This document shows positions 13,196 through 26,800 of a DNA stretch of 64,000 nt, piece by piece. Location: NCBI RefSeq assembly GCF_041146795.1, contig NC_135175.1, positions 24,343,075 through 24,407,074 on the forward strand. Direction: 5' to 3'. The first letter of the stretch is position 1. Each line of letters opens with the position of its first letter. This DNA is from Maylandia zebra. Its lineage: Eukaryota > Chordata > Actinopteri > Cichliformes > Cichlidae. The translations under genes and the position numbers were made by a program. The notes beneath the pieces are model-generated. The model had not been told where the DNA came from. It ran no database searches and saw nothing but the letters and a program-made list of their open reading frames with translations.

Positions 13196-16100
13196 CAAGG
13201 TACTCTTTGTTTGTATGTAGACGTCGTATGTTAATGAACCTATGCATATTCATGTAACCTCAATAAAAGGACAGTGTATGGGAGAACGGACGAGAGCTAC
13301 TGGGGTCAAGCGAAGGAACGGTGCCTGTCCGGTTCTCTCCCGTGCACGAGTACCATGAAGAAGTTTGCCTACTTGTGTCTTGCTTGCAGTGTAATTATAT
13401 TGTCTTAACGTTCCAGCGAATAGGTTTATGCTACAAACCTAACATTAATTGGTCCTTCGATGCCGGCTCCCTGGGATCGCATTCACCGAGGGGGGGGAGG
13501 CACGCTGAAAGACTGACGTCAGCCAGGAAGTTCCTGTGGATTCGCTGTCTGTCTTTCTCCTCGATGAATGGCGATCGGCGGGATTCAGGCTGATATTACA
13601 CGCTAAGCAACGCCAAGTAAGTTTAAAGAGGCCGACTCTATAACCGTGTCGTTGTGCAGTCTCCGCCATTTTGTGAGGCGTTGAGAAGTTCGCTGCTTTG
13701 TGGAGCGATAACTGGGTTAGTGTCCCGAAAAAGAAGTTTTGGTTAAATCGCCCAAGGGTCCCAAGCGTCCGGTGAGTGTCCGGTTTTGAAATCGCCCTGG
13801 GTGTGTGTCCCGAGCGTCCCTTCATTGGGTTTTGTCGCGCGAGTGGGTGAGCGTCCCACAACTGGGTCAGGGTCCCGAGCGGTCCGGTGTGAGTCCGGAG
13901 TAGGCCTATTTTGTGTTGTTGTCATTGTTGTCGTCGTCGTCGTTTTTGTTGTTGTTGTTGTGTGAGTGTGTGCGGAGCAGAACACGTGGTCTGTAACACC
14001 GACTGTTGTTGTTATCATGGGTTTCTAAGCAACCAAGAGTGAGTTAGAGGGAGAAAGACGTTTGTGCTGGACTTTGCTCCTGGCAGCACAAAGTATTTAT
14101 GTATAAAAGAGAGAGAGCGAAGGCTCCACAGCTGCGTGGGTGCACGCGAATGCGGTCGCGCGGGTTTCACGCGGACCTGAGCCGTGCGGTTAATCGCAGG
14201 CTTATAAATGGAAGAGATTCAAATGTTAGAAGCTTTCAGAAAACACACCAGCCTTGAAGAGTGTGTGGAAAAGGCCAGCCCACATCAGCAGCTGTGCTCT
14301 GGTGGGTGGCTTTCCCCCCACCCCTTCCTGACACAAAATGTTAACAGCCTGTGTGCCAAACCATTGAGGTGGATAGTTGTTAAAAGTAACCTACATTAAA
14401 CTTGTGGTTGCTTAAATTCAGTACAATGACATGTGAGGAGAAGTGATATAGGCAAATATTTAAACTAATGAAGTGCATAGAGGCACTTGACCTGTGTGGA
14501 AGACTGTCGTCTTATTATGAACCATTGTTGAGATATACAGCACACCTGTGAAAACAACTAATATGCTCAACCCTGTATGAAACATCTGAAAATACATGAT
14601 GGAGAAGCTGTGTTGAATATGTAAGTGTAAGACTTTGCCACTGTGGGCAGAGCATGCAACTACTGTGTGATGTCGCGTTGCAGTTTTGTTTTTGTTTTTT
14701 GAGCTGATGAGCAAGCTACACATTATCAGATCAAGAGCTGTCTGAGAACTACTCAAAGAGAGGGAAACAGAGAGTGTGCAGCGTTTCCATGAGCAGTTTT
14801 TCTGCACCTTGACTCGTGTGTGTGTGTAGCATCAGCATCATGTTTTTGTTTATTTGTTTTGTTGGATTAAAAATAATTAAATAAACTGGTGATCATGCTT
14901 ATGGATCACCATGGCACATATCTCCAGCCATATGGTTTATTTATGCAGATGAAAAAGTGAGTGTGAATGTGTCTGACATCACAGTGTTTTTGTGCACTGT
15001 GCAAAAGTGATTGCCTCTGATTGTGAGTGAGAGCGGTGATTTTGCAGACCACCAGCTATTGTGAAGAAAAAAAAAAAAGAGTGAAAAAGAGACAAATTAC
15101 TACATTGTAGACGAAGAGAAATAATCATAGGAAAAAGGTTTTGTGTTGATCAGCCGAAAAACAACTACAATGTCATTTTCTGCTTTTAAGAAAGGATTGT
15201 TCACACAAACACAGACAGAGAGAGAGAGAGAGAGAGAGAGATGTGTGTTGATTAAGCAGTGATGATAATAATGAACATGTTTTAGTTTGTCACTTTCAGG
15301 TGAAAAGCAGACCTGTATCAATTTTCCACATGCAACAGTCGGAAGAAAGTTATAGTTTAACATCATTGGAAACATGCAGGCCAAGTTTCTGGCTGACTTA
15401 TTTACAGTGCCATGTGTTTCTCAACCTCACAAGCGAGCTCACTCCTCCCTGAAGATAAGGAATGCAGCTCCAAAGCAATAACATGATAAAGAGACAGCAG
15501 CAAGTCCTGAGCACAAAAAGTCCCAACAAAGCAGCAGCAATGTGGATAAACAGCAGCAGAAGAAGAAAGCAAACCCATCTTCCTGTCTGATTGGTTGAAT
15601 TTCACGGAGGGGCGAGCAAGATGGCAGCGTGAAGAGGAGTTTTTGTTTGAGTTCTCAGCACGAGACACTTATTTGACGTCTTTCTGGCCTTCGGGACTTT
15701 TTTGGAGATCAGCGCGCTAAACTTGCTGGATCTGAGGCCAGGGTCTGCGGCGGCAGCATGTTGAAATGCTCAAAAAGGACTGAGTGACTCGGGCAAGCCA
15801 CATGCGGCTAGCGACATGAAAGAAATGGACCCTTCATGATGCGTTCAACGTGCCAGCGCTGTGGTGGGAAAGGCTCCATCATAAACACGCCCTGCGCCGA
15901 GGTTCAGGCCAAGAAGAAGAAGACGATGACTTCCAAGCCCAAGAAGGTCGGCCTCAGCGTGGGCGAGCTGATTGTGAAAGCCGTGGCCGCTTCCAAGGAG
16001 CGCAACGGCCTGTCTGTGGCCGCTCTCAAGAAGGCTCTGGCTGCCGGAGGCTACGATGTGGACAAGAACAAGGCCCGTGTCAAGACCGCCATCAAGAGCC

Positions 16101-19100
16101 TGGTGGCGAAGGGCACTCTGGTGCAGACCAAGGGCACCAGGACCTCCGGATCCTTCAAGATGAACAAGGCTACTGAGAGCAAAGCCAAGAAGCCCGCCGC
16201 AGCCAAAGCCAAGAAACCGGCAGCAGCTGCTAAGAAGTCGCCCAAGAAGGCAGCAGCAGCACTTCAGCTACTAGACAGGACAAAGCTGAAGGAGAACTGC
16301 CGGGACTGTTGAAGAGGGAGAGGACAACAGAGTGAGAAGACTAGGTGAGAACACATAGGAATTATTTAATGTGGGAAATCAAAATTTGGGTTAGCAAACC
16401 TGGGGAAAAGAAAACTGACTGCTTAAGTTGGAAAATTGAGACGGAGTCTGAAACATTGCGAAAATAGAAACATATACAAAATCACACACACACAAGCAGA
16501 ACATGCATTAACCCTACTAACAATTCCAAACACAAAATGACTCATGAAGACTCATAGCACATTAGTTAAGAAATGATTAAATAATAGCAGAGAAATGTGT
16601 AGGAAAGGCAGCTTTAAGAACATGCTCTGCTGGAGATGCAGCTCCACAGACATGCATTAGACCTGCCTAATAACACAAACCCATGCAATGAAAATTAGCT
16701 TGTTATCTTTCATCAGTGTTACAATAGTGTCAATTTAGCAGACACTTGTTATCAAATACTGAATTTATCCTAAAGAAAAAAATTGACTCTACAAGTTGCA
16801 GGACAACAATTTAACTTTTGTGGGAAAAAAAAAAAAAAAAAAAAAAAAAAATCCTGGTTTGATAAATCAGTGATCAGACAATAAATTTAGTGTTAAAATG
16901 GTAAATTGGGAGAAGCTTCCTGCTTGATTGAGGCAGCATAAGTAATTTACTGTATGAGGGAAATTGTCTTTTGTGATACTATTTTGAACATGCTTTTCTG
17001 TCGTCCTGTCAACTTAGTGGGTTAATAGCTGATATGCAAATTAGTTGATCGGTTTTAGATTAATGAAAGGTGATTGAATTCTAGTATGAGTGAATGAGAT
17101 GTGTTGGAGTTTGTTGTGTGTTGAGTAGAGACTCTAAAACACTGAGTTTCCTGCTTTGATGTGCGAGTGAATCCTGTATTTAGATACACAACTCTGAATA
17201 CGTCAGAACAAACTTCTTTTGTGAAGTGCATGACAGCATGTCACATGTTTTATGATGAAGGGAAAAAAGGAAAACTGAATAAAATAGATCTGTGGCCTAA
17301 ATGAGTGAAGAACACAGACCTGGTGATTAAACTCATAGCTAATATGACATTAGGGTTATGTTGTGTGTTGTGCAGCTGATGGTTGGTTTGGAGTGAATCT
17401 AGCTGATGATTCTTCTCCTGTTGTGAAGATGATGAGGAGTTTGTGTCATGACTTAACAAGGCCTTTTTATTTTGATACTTTCACAGTGCACTGAGAGTTT
17501 GGTTTGATAATCTCTGTTATTTTTTATTTTTCATTTTTGAACAAGCACTGATTTTTGCTTGTGAATTTCTTTTCTTTGAGCAGATCTGCAAGTCGGGAAT
17601 TAAAAGCGTTACACGTCGTCAAGAAAATTGTTGCAAGTGAGTTTCTCCACATTTAAAATGGGTTCAGGAGGAAGCCACTTATTTGGGACAATTAGGAAAT
17701 GAGAGTCCCCCCCAAAAAGGATTCAACGAGGAAATCCAGTCTAAATTATTTTTCTTTTTGAAATAACGTCGTTTTGCTGAGCGTGGAAACGAATGCGATG
17801 GTAATTTCCACAATTAGCAAAAGAAGGAACCACTGAGTGAATGAGTAAGAATTTTAAAATAACTGACTGACTGAACATGATTGTGTGAAGCTAACCCCCA
17901 CCTGACAAAGGTGCAGATGAACCCATGTGTTTCCTTTTACAGGAGCAGAAAGATGACAGCAACACTCGAGGTTGCATGATGATTTAACCTTTTAAATGCC
18001 ATTTTCTGTGTCTGTGCATTTATCAGGTGTGTTATTCATAGGCTTGAGTTGCTCACAGAGATATCTGTGACAAAGTATGCATACGCCTGCGCAAGCGCTA
18101 ATATTTGCATTTTCTTTTCTTACAGCATGCCAGTTCTTCATGTGAATTGATGATGCGATTTATACCAGGACAACTGGTTGATGTTTTTTCCTACTACAGG
18201 ATTTCTGGGTTTATGTGTGAGGAAAACTGTGTTTACAGGTTATGGGTGGTGATGCTGTTGCATTGTGTTGATGGGAAAATGTGAAGGTTACTTTGATAAT
18301 GTGGATAACCTGTGTGAAATTTCCTGTGTTGAGAACTGGTGTTACTTCTTTCCACAGCTAGGGTTGACTTTATGGTGTTTTTATGGCACCTCTGGAACCT
18401 GTTGACCTGTGTCTGACCTCTGTCTGACTACAGTCAATGTGTATTGCTAATGTTAGTTTCTTTGAGAATGCTGTGGAAGATTCAGCTGAAACGGACAAGT
18501 GACATGAGTAAAACAAATAAGAGATACAGTGTTTCTGGGATAGTTTGATATGGGCTCATTAGCTGGCCACTTTTGAGCCCATAGTAATATATAAGTGGAG
18601 TGACTTTGCTTAAGAGCAGTCACCGATTACATTAATGTTGCCTGAGTACATGGGATGATCCATGTCTGAGGCGACTTATGAAAATAATTGTAGTTTACTG
18701 ATTTGAGAAAACCTGCACATGACACTTGTCTTGCTGATGTTGAATGCTTCTTGTCCTTATGATACAATTGTTTACAGGTATGAAGTTTGATTTTACTTCC
18801 AGATTTTGTTTTCCAGGCCATGATGGTGTGTATGCAGGCTCCTGGGAGAGCCAGGTGTTAAGCGAACTTAATATGCAAAGCACACTAACATTTTCATTGC
18901 AGGATTATGGGTCCAGGGTGGTGCTGCTCCAGGGGAGGAGATGCCCTGATGTTGCCTGGGATATGATCTAGCTAATCTTTTTCTTTAAGACTGGAATCCA
19001 GGTTTGGTGAGTTGACGCATGGGTGTGTCCATGCGTCAAGAGGAGGGGTCCAAGGATTAACATTAAACAATGTTTTTTATTATTGTTGCAGTGATTTGTG

Positions 19101-20818
19101 TGATTAGCCGTTTTATTTACAAATATTAAACCTATGCAAGTGGTGCACCCATGTTCAGATGAGGCTTTGATGGCCTATAAGTGAAGTTCACTGAACTAAA
19201 GAATGTGGTTTGATGATTGTTGACATGCTCTCCAAATAGTTTGTCTTCCTAGCAAGGAAATACAGGTGCAGCAGTAATCTCCTGAGAAATCTTCAGAGGC
19301 CCAGTGAGAAGCGCATAGCTGACAGGACCAGGCAGTGGTTGAGGTCAAAGATCAAGCTGGTTGGGGCCCATCATGAAATCAGACCTTGGAGCCACAGCAA
19401 GGACCATGAAACTGCCTGCAAAATAGAGGAGAGGATCGTCCACAAGATGGGAGAGAGGCTTCAGGAGGATCAGAGATCATCTTCAGCACAGCAGACATCA
19501 CACAGAGAGCTGTGCTACTAAGCTTCCAGGAAATCAAGAGGAGACTTCCCACAGCAAGATTTTAAATACAATGAAAGATTCAATATTGACGCTGAGGAAG
19601 ACGACTAAGGTGTATGACGTGCTCTGCCTTAAACCTTCAGCAGCGTTGGAACATGAAAACTCGTGGGATGAGGGGAGCATGCCAAGCTCCATCGACAGCG
19701 CAGAAGGAGTTCGAGGATGACATCATGATTCTGTGAAAAGCACAGGAACCAGAAGCTATGGTGGTGATGACAGCAATTTCCTATGAACATCATCTAATGC
19801 TGTGCCACTGTACTGTGCATACGATGACACTCTGAAGGCTGCTGGGATCATAACAGCAGTAAGATGACGGAACCCAGCACCCTTTCCACAGAGAGCTTTT
19901 TCTGCAGAGCGTGGACAATTAAGGAGTCATAAATATCCCCCTCACAAGACGAAGGTCTGAAGTCAGGTGATGGGGGCTGGTAAGAGGCCATAAAACTAGA
20001 GTGCTGAGAAGTCTGCAGCTTGGAAATAGCTGAGACCCATGTTGACGAACAACAAAACCAACTGGTATGTTTGAATGTCTATTCTACATACATTTGGACT
20101 CTGGTCCTATGGACAGTGATGGAAACAACTGGAAGAGACATTCATGACACCCTGCAGAGCTTAAACCACTCTGCAGAGAGACATGTGATGTGCACACCCG
20201 GAGGAAGCACCACCAAGCTGAGATGTTTTTGAAAATGTTATCTTCTTATTTTCACTATTAAATTAACAATTTCTTTGTTTGCTCATAGGATGCAGTTTGC
20301 CATGAGATGAGATCAATGAGGAATGGGATAACTGCTAATACATTTGTTGAACTGTGTACCTTTCAGTAATTTAGGGTGATTTGACGTATGCTGAGTATAA
20401 AAATGTTTGCATTGAAACTGTCAGACATGAGGTATTCATACCTGGGAACTTTTCAGGCATAAAGGTCAAAAAGGGGGGAAATGTTAGATTTGTATTGTTG
20501 ATTGTCATTTATGCTTAGAAATATTTACTTATATATGCTTAGAGTTTTGTAATTAGTTGTAGATTGGTAGAGGTTTTGATCCTTGATAGTCTGCAAACTT
20601 TGTGTGTATTAGACAGCACTTTGGGAGCATGAGAGGTCATACCGTGTCTTATTATTTTATGGTAGGATTAACGTAGTTGCGTCTGTTCTAGTCTAAGTGC
20701 TCTTTGTTTAGATGAACTGCAGGACTTCCTCACCGTGTTATCTAGGATGAACCATCTAGGGTGAGGGGGAGGCTACCCTCTTCCTGACCAAGGATGTTTG
20801 ACCCTTTGATCAGCAGTC

Positions 20819-20890
<72 letters not shown>

Positions 20891-23800
20891 CAAGGTACTC
20901 TTTGTTTGTATGTAGACGTCGTATGTTAATGAACCTATGCATATTCATGTAACCTCAATAAAAGGACAGTGTATGGGAGAACGGACGAGAGCTACTGGGG
21001 TCAAGCGAAGGAACGGTGCCTGTCCGGTTCTCTCCCGTGCACGAGTACCATGAAGAAGTTTGCCTACTTGTGTCTTGCTTGCAGTGTAATTATATTGTCT
21101 TAACGTTCCAGCGAATAGGTTTATGCTACAAACCTAACACTCAACTATAATAGAAAAGCACTATATAAGTCCTTTTACCAATAACTATTTGTTATGACCA
21201 AGGTACGCAAAAGAGCATCTCAGAACACACAACGCGTCCAGTCTTGAAGCAGATGGGCTACAGTAGAAGATGTGCCACTCCTCTCTGCTAAGAACAAGAA
21301 ACTAAGGCTACAGTTTGCACGGCCTCACCAAATCTGGACAACAGAAGATTGGAAAAACACTGTTGGTTTGTTATGTATCAATTTCTGGTGCAACATTCTG
21401 ATGGTAGGGTCAGAATTTGGTTTTGTGCTTCCTACTAAAAGCCACTTTAACCATATTTAAGTGATCATGCCAATGAGAAACATGAAGAGGACTAATTGGG
21501 ATTCAATATCTGGCCTTAGGACACTTATTTAATAATGCTTGCAGACAGACTGGAAGGAGCAGGTATCAAACCATCCACCACCTGAGCCATAATGGCCTCT
21601 GGTACAGTCTGCTTTACTGCTGAAAGTAAAATCGTTTTGGTTGTTTCACATGAGAGATATTATTTAATTTAATTTGTAGGGTTGCCACTTTCTATCAAAC
21701 CTAATCAAAATATACCCAGCGTGGCAGAGTGTTAAATTATTTTATATGGATAACGTTCTGAGCTTTTTATCCTTGACTGTACACATTCATTCACAATTAA
21801 AAGTCACGTTTTCTTTTTTCTTTTTTTTTTTAAATAAACATACCATCCCCTATCAGTACCAAGCTGGACTGGTTGGTAGCTTTTCCATCCTGCAGCTGGA
21901 AGGTGTACGTGCCCTCATCCGCCGGGGTCAGAGACTCCATGGTCATCTCAATCACACCGGTGTTCTTGTCAAAGTTCATCTTATATTTCTACCACCCCAA
22001 ATAAAGCAGCAAATTTTTTACTTTAAAACACAGGTAGAGCACACAAGTAAAATATCTGAACGCAGATTCTCACTGACCTCCCCCTGAGAGACAACATTAT
22101 CATTGAAAACATAATCGACTTTGCCGTTATTGGACATCTTCTCCGCCTGCAGCCAAAAGCGAACGCGGCCCTTTTCCAGCAGCTCCACAGCTAGATCTGA
22201 CTTCAGAGGAATAACTGGTGTAAAGAAAGTGATGAAGAAATAGTTAGAAAGTCCGTCCAGTTCATGACAAACCACTAAATAAAGCAGAAATACCATGTGA
22301 AGCACTCACTGGGGAATTTGTGGTCATGACTGATCTCCAGCAGCCTCTTTAACTCTGAAAAGAAAACAAGAAGAGATTCAGGATTCAAGATGAGAAAAGC
22401 AACACATCATGTAATATGAAAAATCTTCTTTTCTCTCAATTTTCAAACCCACCTTCCTCAGAGAGAGTGTAGCTGGATGAAGCACCGTCAGTGTGAGTGA
22501 CAAGACATGAGTAAACTCCAATGTCCTCCTCCCCGGGACGATTGAAAACAACTTTAGACCTGCAGAGGAAACACAGCATTCGTGACATGAGAGGTGAGAG
22601 GGATGCTCAAATAGTCTTAATGTTAAAAATGTTGCCATCTCACTTGGTTCCCTTGGTCTCTGTGGTCAGGCGGGAGGTGTCTGTGATGTCCTCGTAGTTT
22701 TTGGACCACACAAACTTGGAGTCGGGGGTCATGTTGCCACATTCAAAGTTCAGGGAGATGACACCGTCGTCGTCGACATCTACGACTATCTCTTTCGTGC
22801 CTAAAAAAACAAGAAGGTAAAAATCTCATCTGCTCAAATTTTGTAGTGTCACCTTCACTTGTTCCATCATTTCATCCCACCTGGTTTGGTCAGAGCGGGA
22901 ACCGGCTCTGTCACGTCTGAGACTTTTCCTACTCCAGCTTTATTCTGAGCACGCACACGGAACACATACTTCTCTCCCTCCTTAAGATCCTTAATCTGCA
23001 AAAAAAAGAAAGAAAGAAATGTTGAAATATATTTGTGATATCCTGCTAAAACTTGGGAATCTCTCAGATAAATGCACTCCTGATTAGCACCTTTGTATAT
23101 GTCTTTTCTAAGGCTTTGGTGTTGACTCCTCTCCACGCCTCCTCTGGTGCATCTGCTTCCTTGATGTCAACATAGAACCCGTTGACAGGATCGCGGCCCT
23201 GGTACACAGGTGGTTTCCATAGCAATACCAGAGAGTCGTTCCGCGCCTCTCTAATCTGCAGATCATGTGGAGGTCCTGCAGCCCAGAAAGATGACTGAGG
23301 CTAAATAACAAATCCTGTTTACTCAGTCACTTTCAAGGTTCTGTAAATCCCTAAAGTGATAGTGTTGTCAGAAACCGTGTCTATAACATGTAAATATTCA
23401 GTTCACAATTCCAATAGAATAGAATAGAATAGAACTTTATCGTAATTATACATGTACAACAAAATTGTGGGTACAGCAGGAATAAATGGCAAACAGGAGA
23501 AATATGTACAATTAAGACATTTTCATGGATGATGAACATTTGTTTTGGTATTTTTTCTTATATTTATAACATAAAGTGACTTTCTTCAACATTAAAAGTT
23601 ACCAAATTATCTAATAATTCATTTTTTTTGTATCATTTACCATATTTCTCTGATATAGTTGTATTTATGTGCAACATCGGTGACAGAAAAATAAAGCAGT
23701 GTGCATTGGGAGGTTTTTTTTTTGTTTGTTTTTGTTCATCAAATGGTTCATTAAAATATTCTCTCAGTTGGTGAAACATGTGGCCCAACCAACCTGGGAC

Positions 23801-26800
23801 AGCAATGGTCCATTCTTCACACAGGAAGGTATTACTGGGCAGCGACGGGATGCCGACACCAGCCATGTTGGCTGCTCGCACCTGAAACTGGTACTTCTTA
23901 TTCTCCTTCAGATCGGACACCTGGAAACAAAGACACAAAGACACTCGCCCCTTGCACATTCAGCACATATAACTTCAGGCTCGGATGGTGTTTTTTCATA
24001 TCAACCCACCCTGTAGGCCCTCTCGCTGACAGCCTTAATGTTGGCCTCGTGCCACTTTCCCGGCACGCCATCGATGACCTCACGGTAATCCACAAAGTAA
24101 CCGGTGATGTCAGCGCCTCCGATGAAAGTTGGCTGTTTCCAGGCCAGCACCATGGAGTCGCGCACGCACTCCAGGATGGTGATGCCATAGGGTGGAGCGG
24201 GAGAGGCTGAGACGCAAATCGCAAATTAATACGGCAAAACCTCGGCGTGAAAACTGACGTAATGGGAAACTGAAGCGCCACAAAAGATTTGATACTTTTA
24301 ATTCCCACACCTCTTTTTTCCCTGTGAAGAGCTTCAGTGTCCCATTATTGGAAACAGTTTACAGCAGGAACTCACCAGCAGTTACTCTCCTTACAATGTT
24401 AAAGATTACTGGATAGTGGGTTCAGAGACAGTTGTAGGTTAATACCTGCTGTAACAACATCTCGTCCAACCCAACACATTTGTAACCTTAATGCTCAGTG
24501 ACATTGAGATTTTGGGAGTTAATTGTTATGTCTGCACTCTAACTATGAAGTCAGCAGCCGTAAGATTATTAAATTATTTTTCTCTAGTTCCAGATTCAAA
24601 AGATAAATACAGATTAGTCTAATTTAGAAACCACTGTTTTATACACTGAGTCAGAAAGTGTGCAGTTACATGTTGCTTGTTACACTGTATTCCTGGTAAC
24701 AAAGGGCACAGCGATTTCAGAGACCAGGTTAAAGGAATGACTGGGAGCCAAAGGTCTCCACAAAAGCAGGATCAAGTAACACTGTGATAATAAAGCAGCC
24801 TGTCGAGTACAAATAGTCACATGAACTTTATACCCTCTCCTGATTAGGAGTGAGAATGTGGTCAAAGCGTCTGGGAGGTGGGTGTCTGATTAAGTCCAGA
24901 GTGCACTCCCAAAAAGGTCTCAGGTCACAAGTGTTCTCTTGGTTGGATGACCCACTTTTCGAGTACAGGGTGTGATTAAGGGGCTCCTCCCATGAATTGC
25001 TTTGGTGTCTTTGTGTGTTAAAGTGCTCTGGGTAATCAGAGGAGTGGCAGGTCCTGAGGTGATTGACACTACACATATAAGTTAGGGTTTTGGTGGCGGC
25101 CAGAAAGCATGAGTTAAACCCAGGTTTGGCGGTGAATTGGATTGACTTACCTTCAAAAAGAGCCAAGTTACTATTTGTACCTACAAAACTGATGTGAAGT
25201 CAAGGCAGAATATATTTTTATGGCTCTTAAGTGGGTAAAAACTGTACTTTTCTTTGTGGTTTTATTTGGATTTGACAAAAGGTTTTCCTCGGTGCTCACC
25301 TGCTGACTCTCTCTGGGGCTTCGCTTTCTCCCGATTACCATCTACTGAGAACTTACGTGCCTGCGAGGCGTCAGGCTCATCAGCTGTCTCCACAGCGTGA
25401 TCCTGAGCCTCAGCAGTTACTGGGTCACAGTGTGCAGCTGTGATTGTGTCAGTATGTGATTCAGGAATTGGGCCTGACACAGGCTCTGAGTGCATGTCTT
25501 TTGCCAGCTCAGGGGCCCGGGACCCATCACCTCTCTTGCCCCACTTGTTTTTAGTCTCCCTGGGGTCAGGGTCTGTGAGGTCTGAGCTAGCAGCCCTGGC
25601 CCCTTCCCTGGATTCACTGTCAGCTTGAGCTTTATTGCGCTTTTGCATAGTGTTGGGAGGGAACTGGACAGTGTCATGCGTTCCCGTCCAGCGTGGCCTG
25701 TGCTCAGTTAGTTGTCCCACGTTACCCCCCGGCCCCATCTTCGGCAACACACCGTGTAGGATGCCGCCCCCTACGGGTGTTAGCAGAGAAAAGCAGAAGA
25801 AGCTTTTTTAAAAACAGGCACAAATCCATCCACAGCTCATTTCTCAATCGCACCACATTAAGAGAACAGAATAAGAAGAAACAAGCACAAAAACATTAAA
25901 AAGCAATATTTGCTGAACTGGCAGTCAAATACAAAACAATGTCTTCATCTGACTGGAAGTGGAAATGAAGACAAGATGACCAGCAGGTGACATCCATGTT
26001 AGCAGGCTTCAATTGGGATTATGAGAGCACGCAGGCACGTAACACAGAACAGCCGGCCAATAATGTGGGTGCGCGGCTTTGCTCTGGCCCTTAATGAAAA
26101 AACTCATGACTTTAGAAACAATGCCAACAGATTCCATCATCTCTTAGATTACAGCTCCAAAAGTGATGTAAGTTGTATATCGAGACCAAATGTAACAGCA
26201 CACCATGATCTAATTCACGGGTGGTAGTGCTGTGTTTTAATTACTCTGAGTTTTCCTTCAGTTGCAAGTGAACTCAAAGGTTATTTCAGTGTTTTGGTGG
26301 CACATTGTAAAATTCCAGTACCAAAAAATGTAAATTAAAAGCAGAATGCATTGATTTACAAATCCCATAAATTTGTATTTTATACACAGTAGATCATAGT
26401 CTTCCTTCTCTCACCCCAGCTGGTCGTAGCAGATGCCCCTCCCTGAACCTGGTTCTGCCGGAGGTTTCTTCCTGTTAAAAGGGAGTTTTTCCTTCCCACT
26501 GTCCCAAAGTACTTGCTCATAGGGGATCATATGATTGCTGGGTTTTTCTCTGTATGCATTATTGCAGGGTCTACCGCCTTGAGGCGACTGTTGTTGTGAT
26601 TTGGCGCTATAAAAATAAAACTTAATTGAATAGAATTGAACTGAATGTCAAGTGTTTAAACTGAGAAAAAGTGCCTTTTTAAGAAGAAATAAGGTCAATT
26701 TGAATTTGATTGTTGCAACACATCTCAAAAAATTGGAACAGGGCCATGCTGTCCCATTCTTGTCTGATAAAGAACACTAGCTGATCAACAGTCCTGGGGC

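Larger units (their letters stand above)
12783..21139 (+). mobile_element. Non-autonomous LTR retroelement, 8357 bp, carrying a captured host-derived ORF
   Basis: Complete LTR structure: 5' LTR 12783-13444, 3' LTR 20482-21139, both starting TGTTAG and ending CTAACA. CTCAA is duplicated on each side (12778-12782 and 21140-21144). A primer binding site follows the first LTR at 13450 and a polypurine tract precedes the second at 20468-20481. The interior is 7 kb but has no recognisable gag, protease, reverse transcriptase, integrase or env, so it must rely on enzymes from another element. It holds a chimeric DnaJ/H1 ORF at 15836-16312. Outside the CA tract the LTRs read the same by eye, pointing to recent insertion. 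The primer type and 5-bp duplication fit an endogenous-retrovirus-like or Gypsy-like origin; which one is open. Confidence 0.92.

Noticed and set aside
13445-14018. Minus-strand ORFs of 91-138 codons in the LTR-element leader
   Set aside because: Antisense to the element, Thr/Arg/His-rich from GTC/GTT repeats, no family features.
15850-16245. Other-frame ORFs across the H1 region
   Set aside because: Shadows of the H1 frame, produced by its high GC and Lys/Ala codons.
20742-20948. ORF rich in Cys-Val repeats
   Set aside because: Translation of the (CA)n tract in the 3' LTR.
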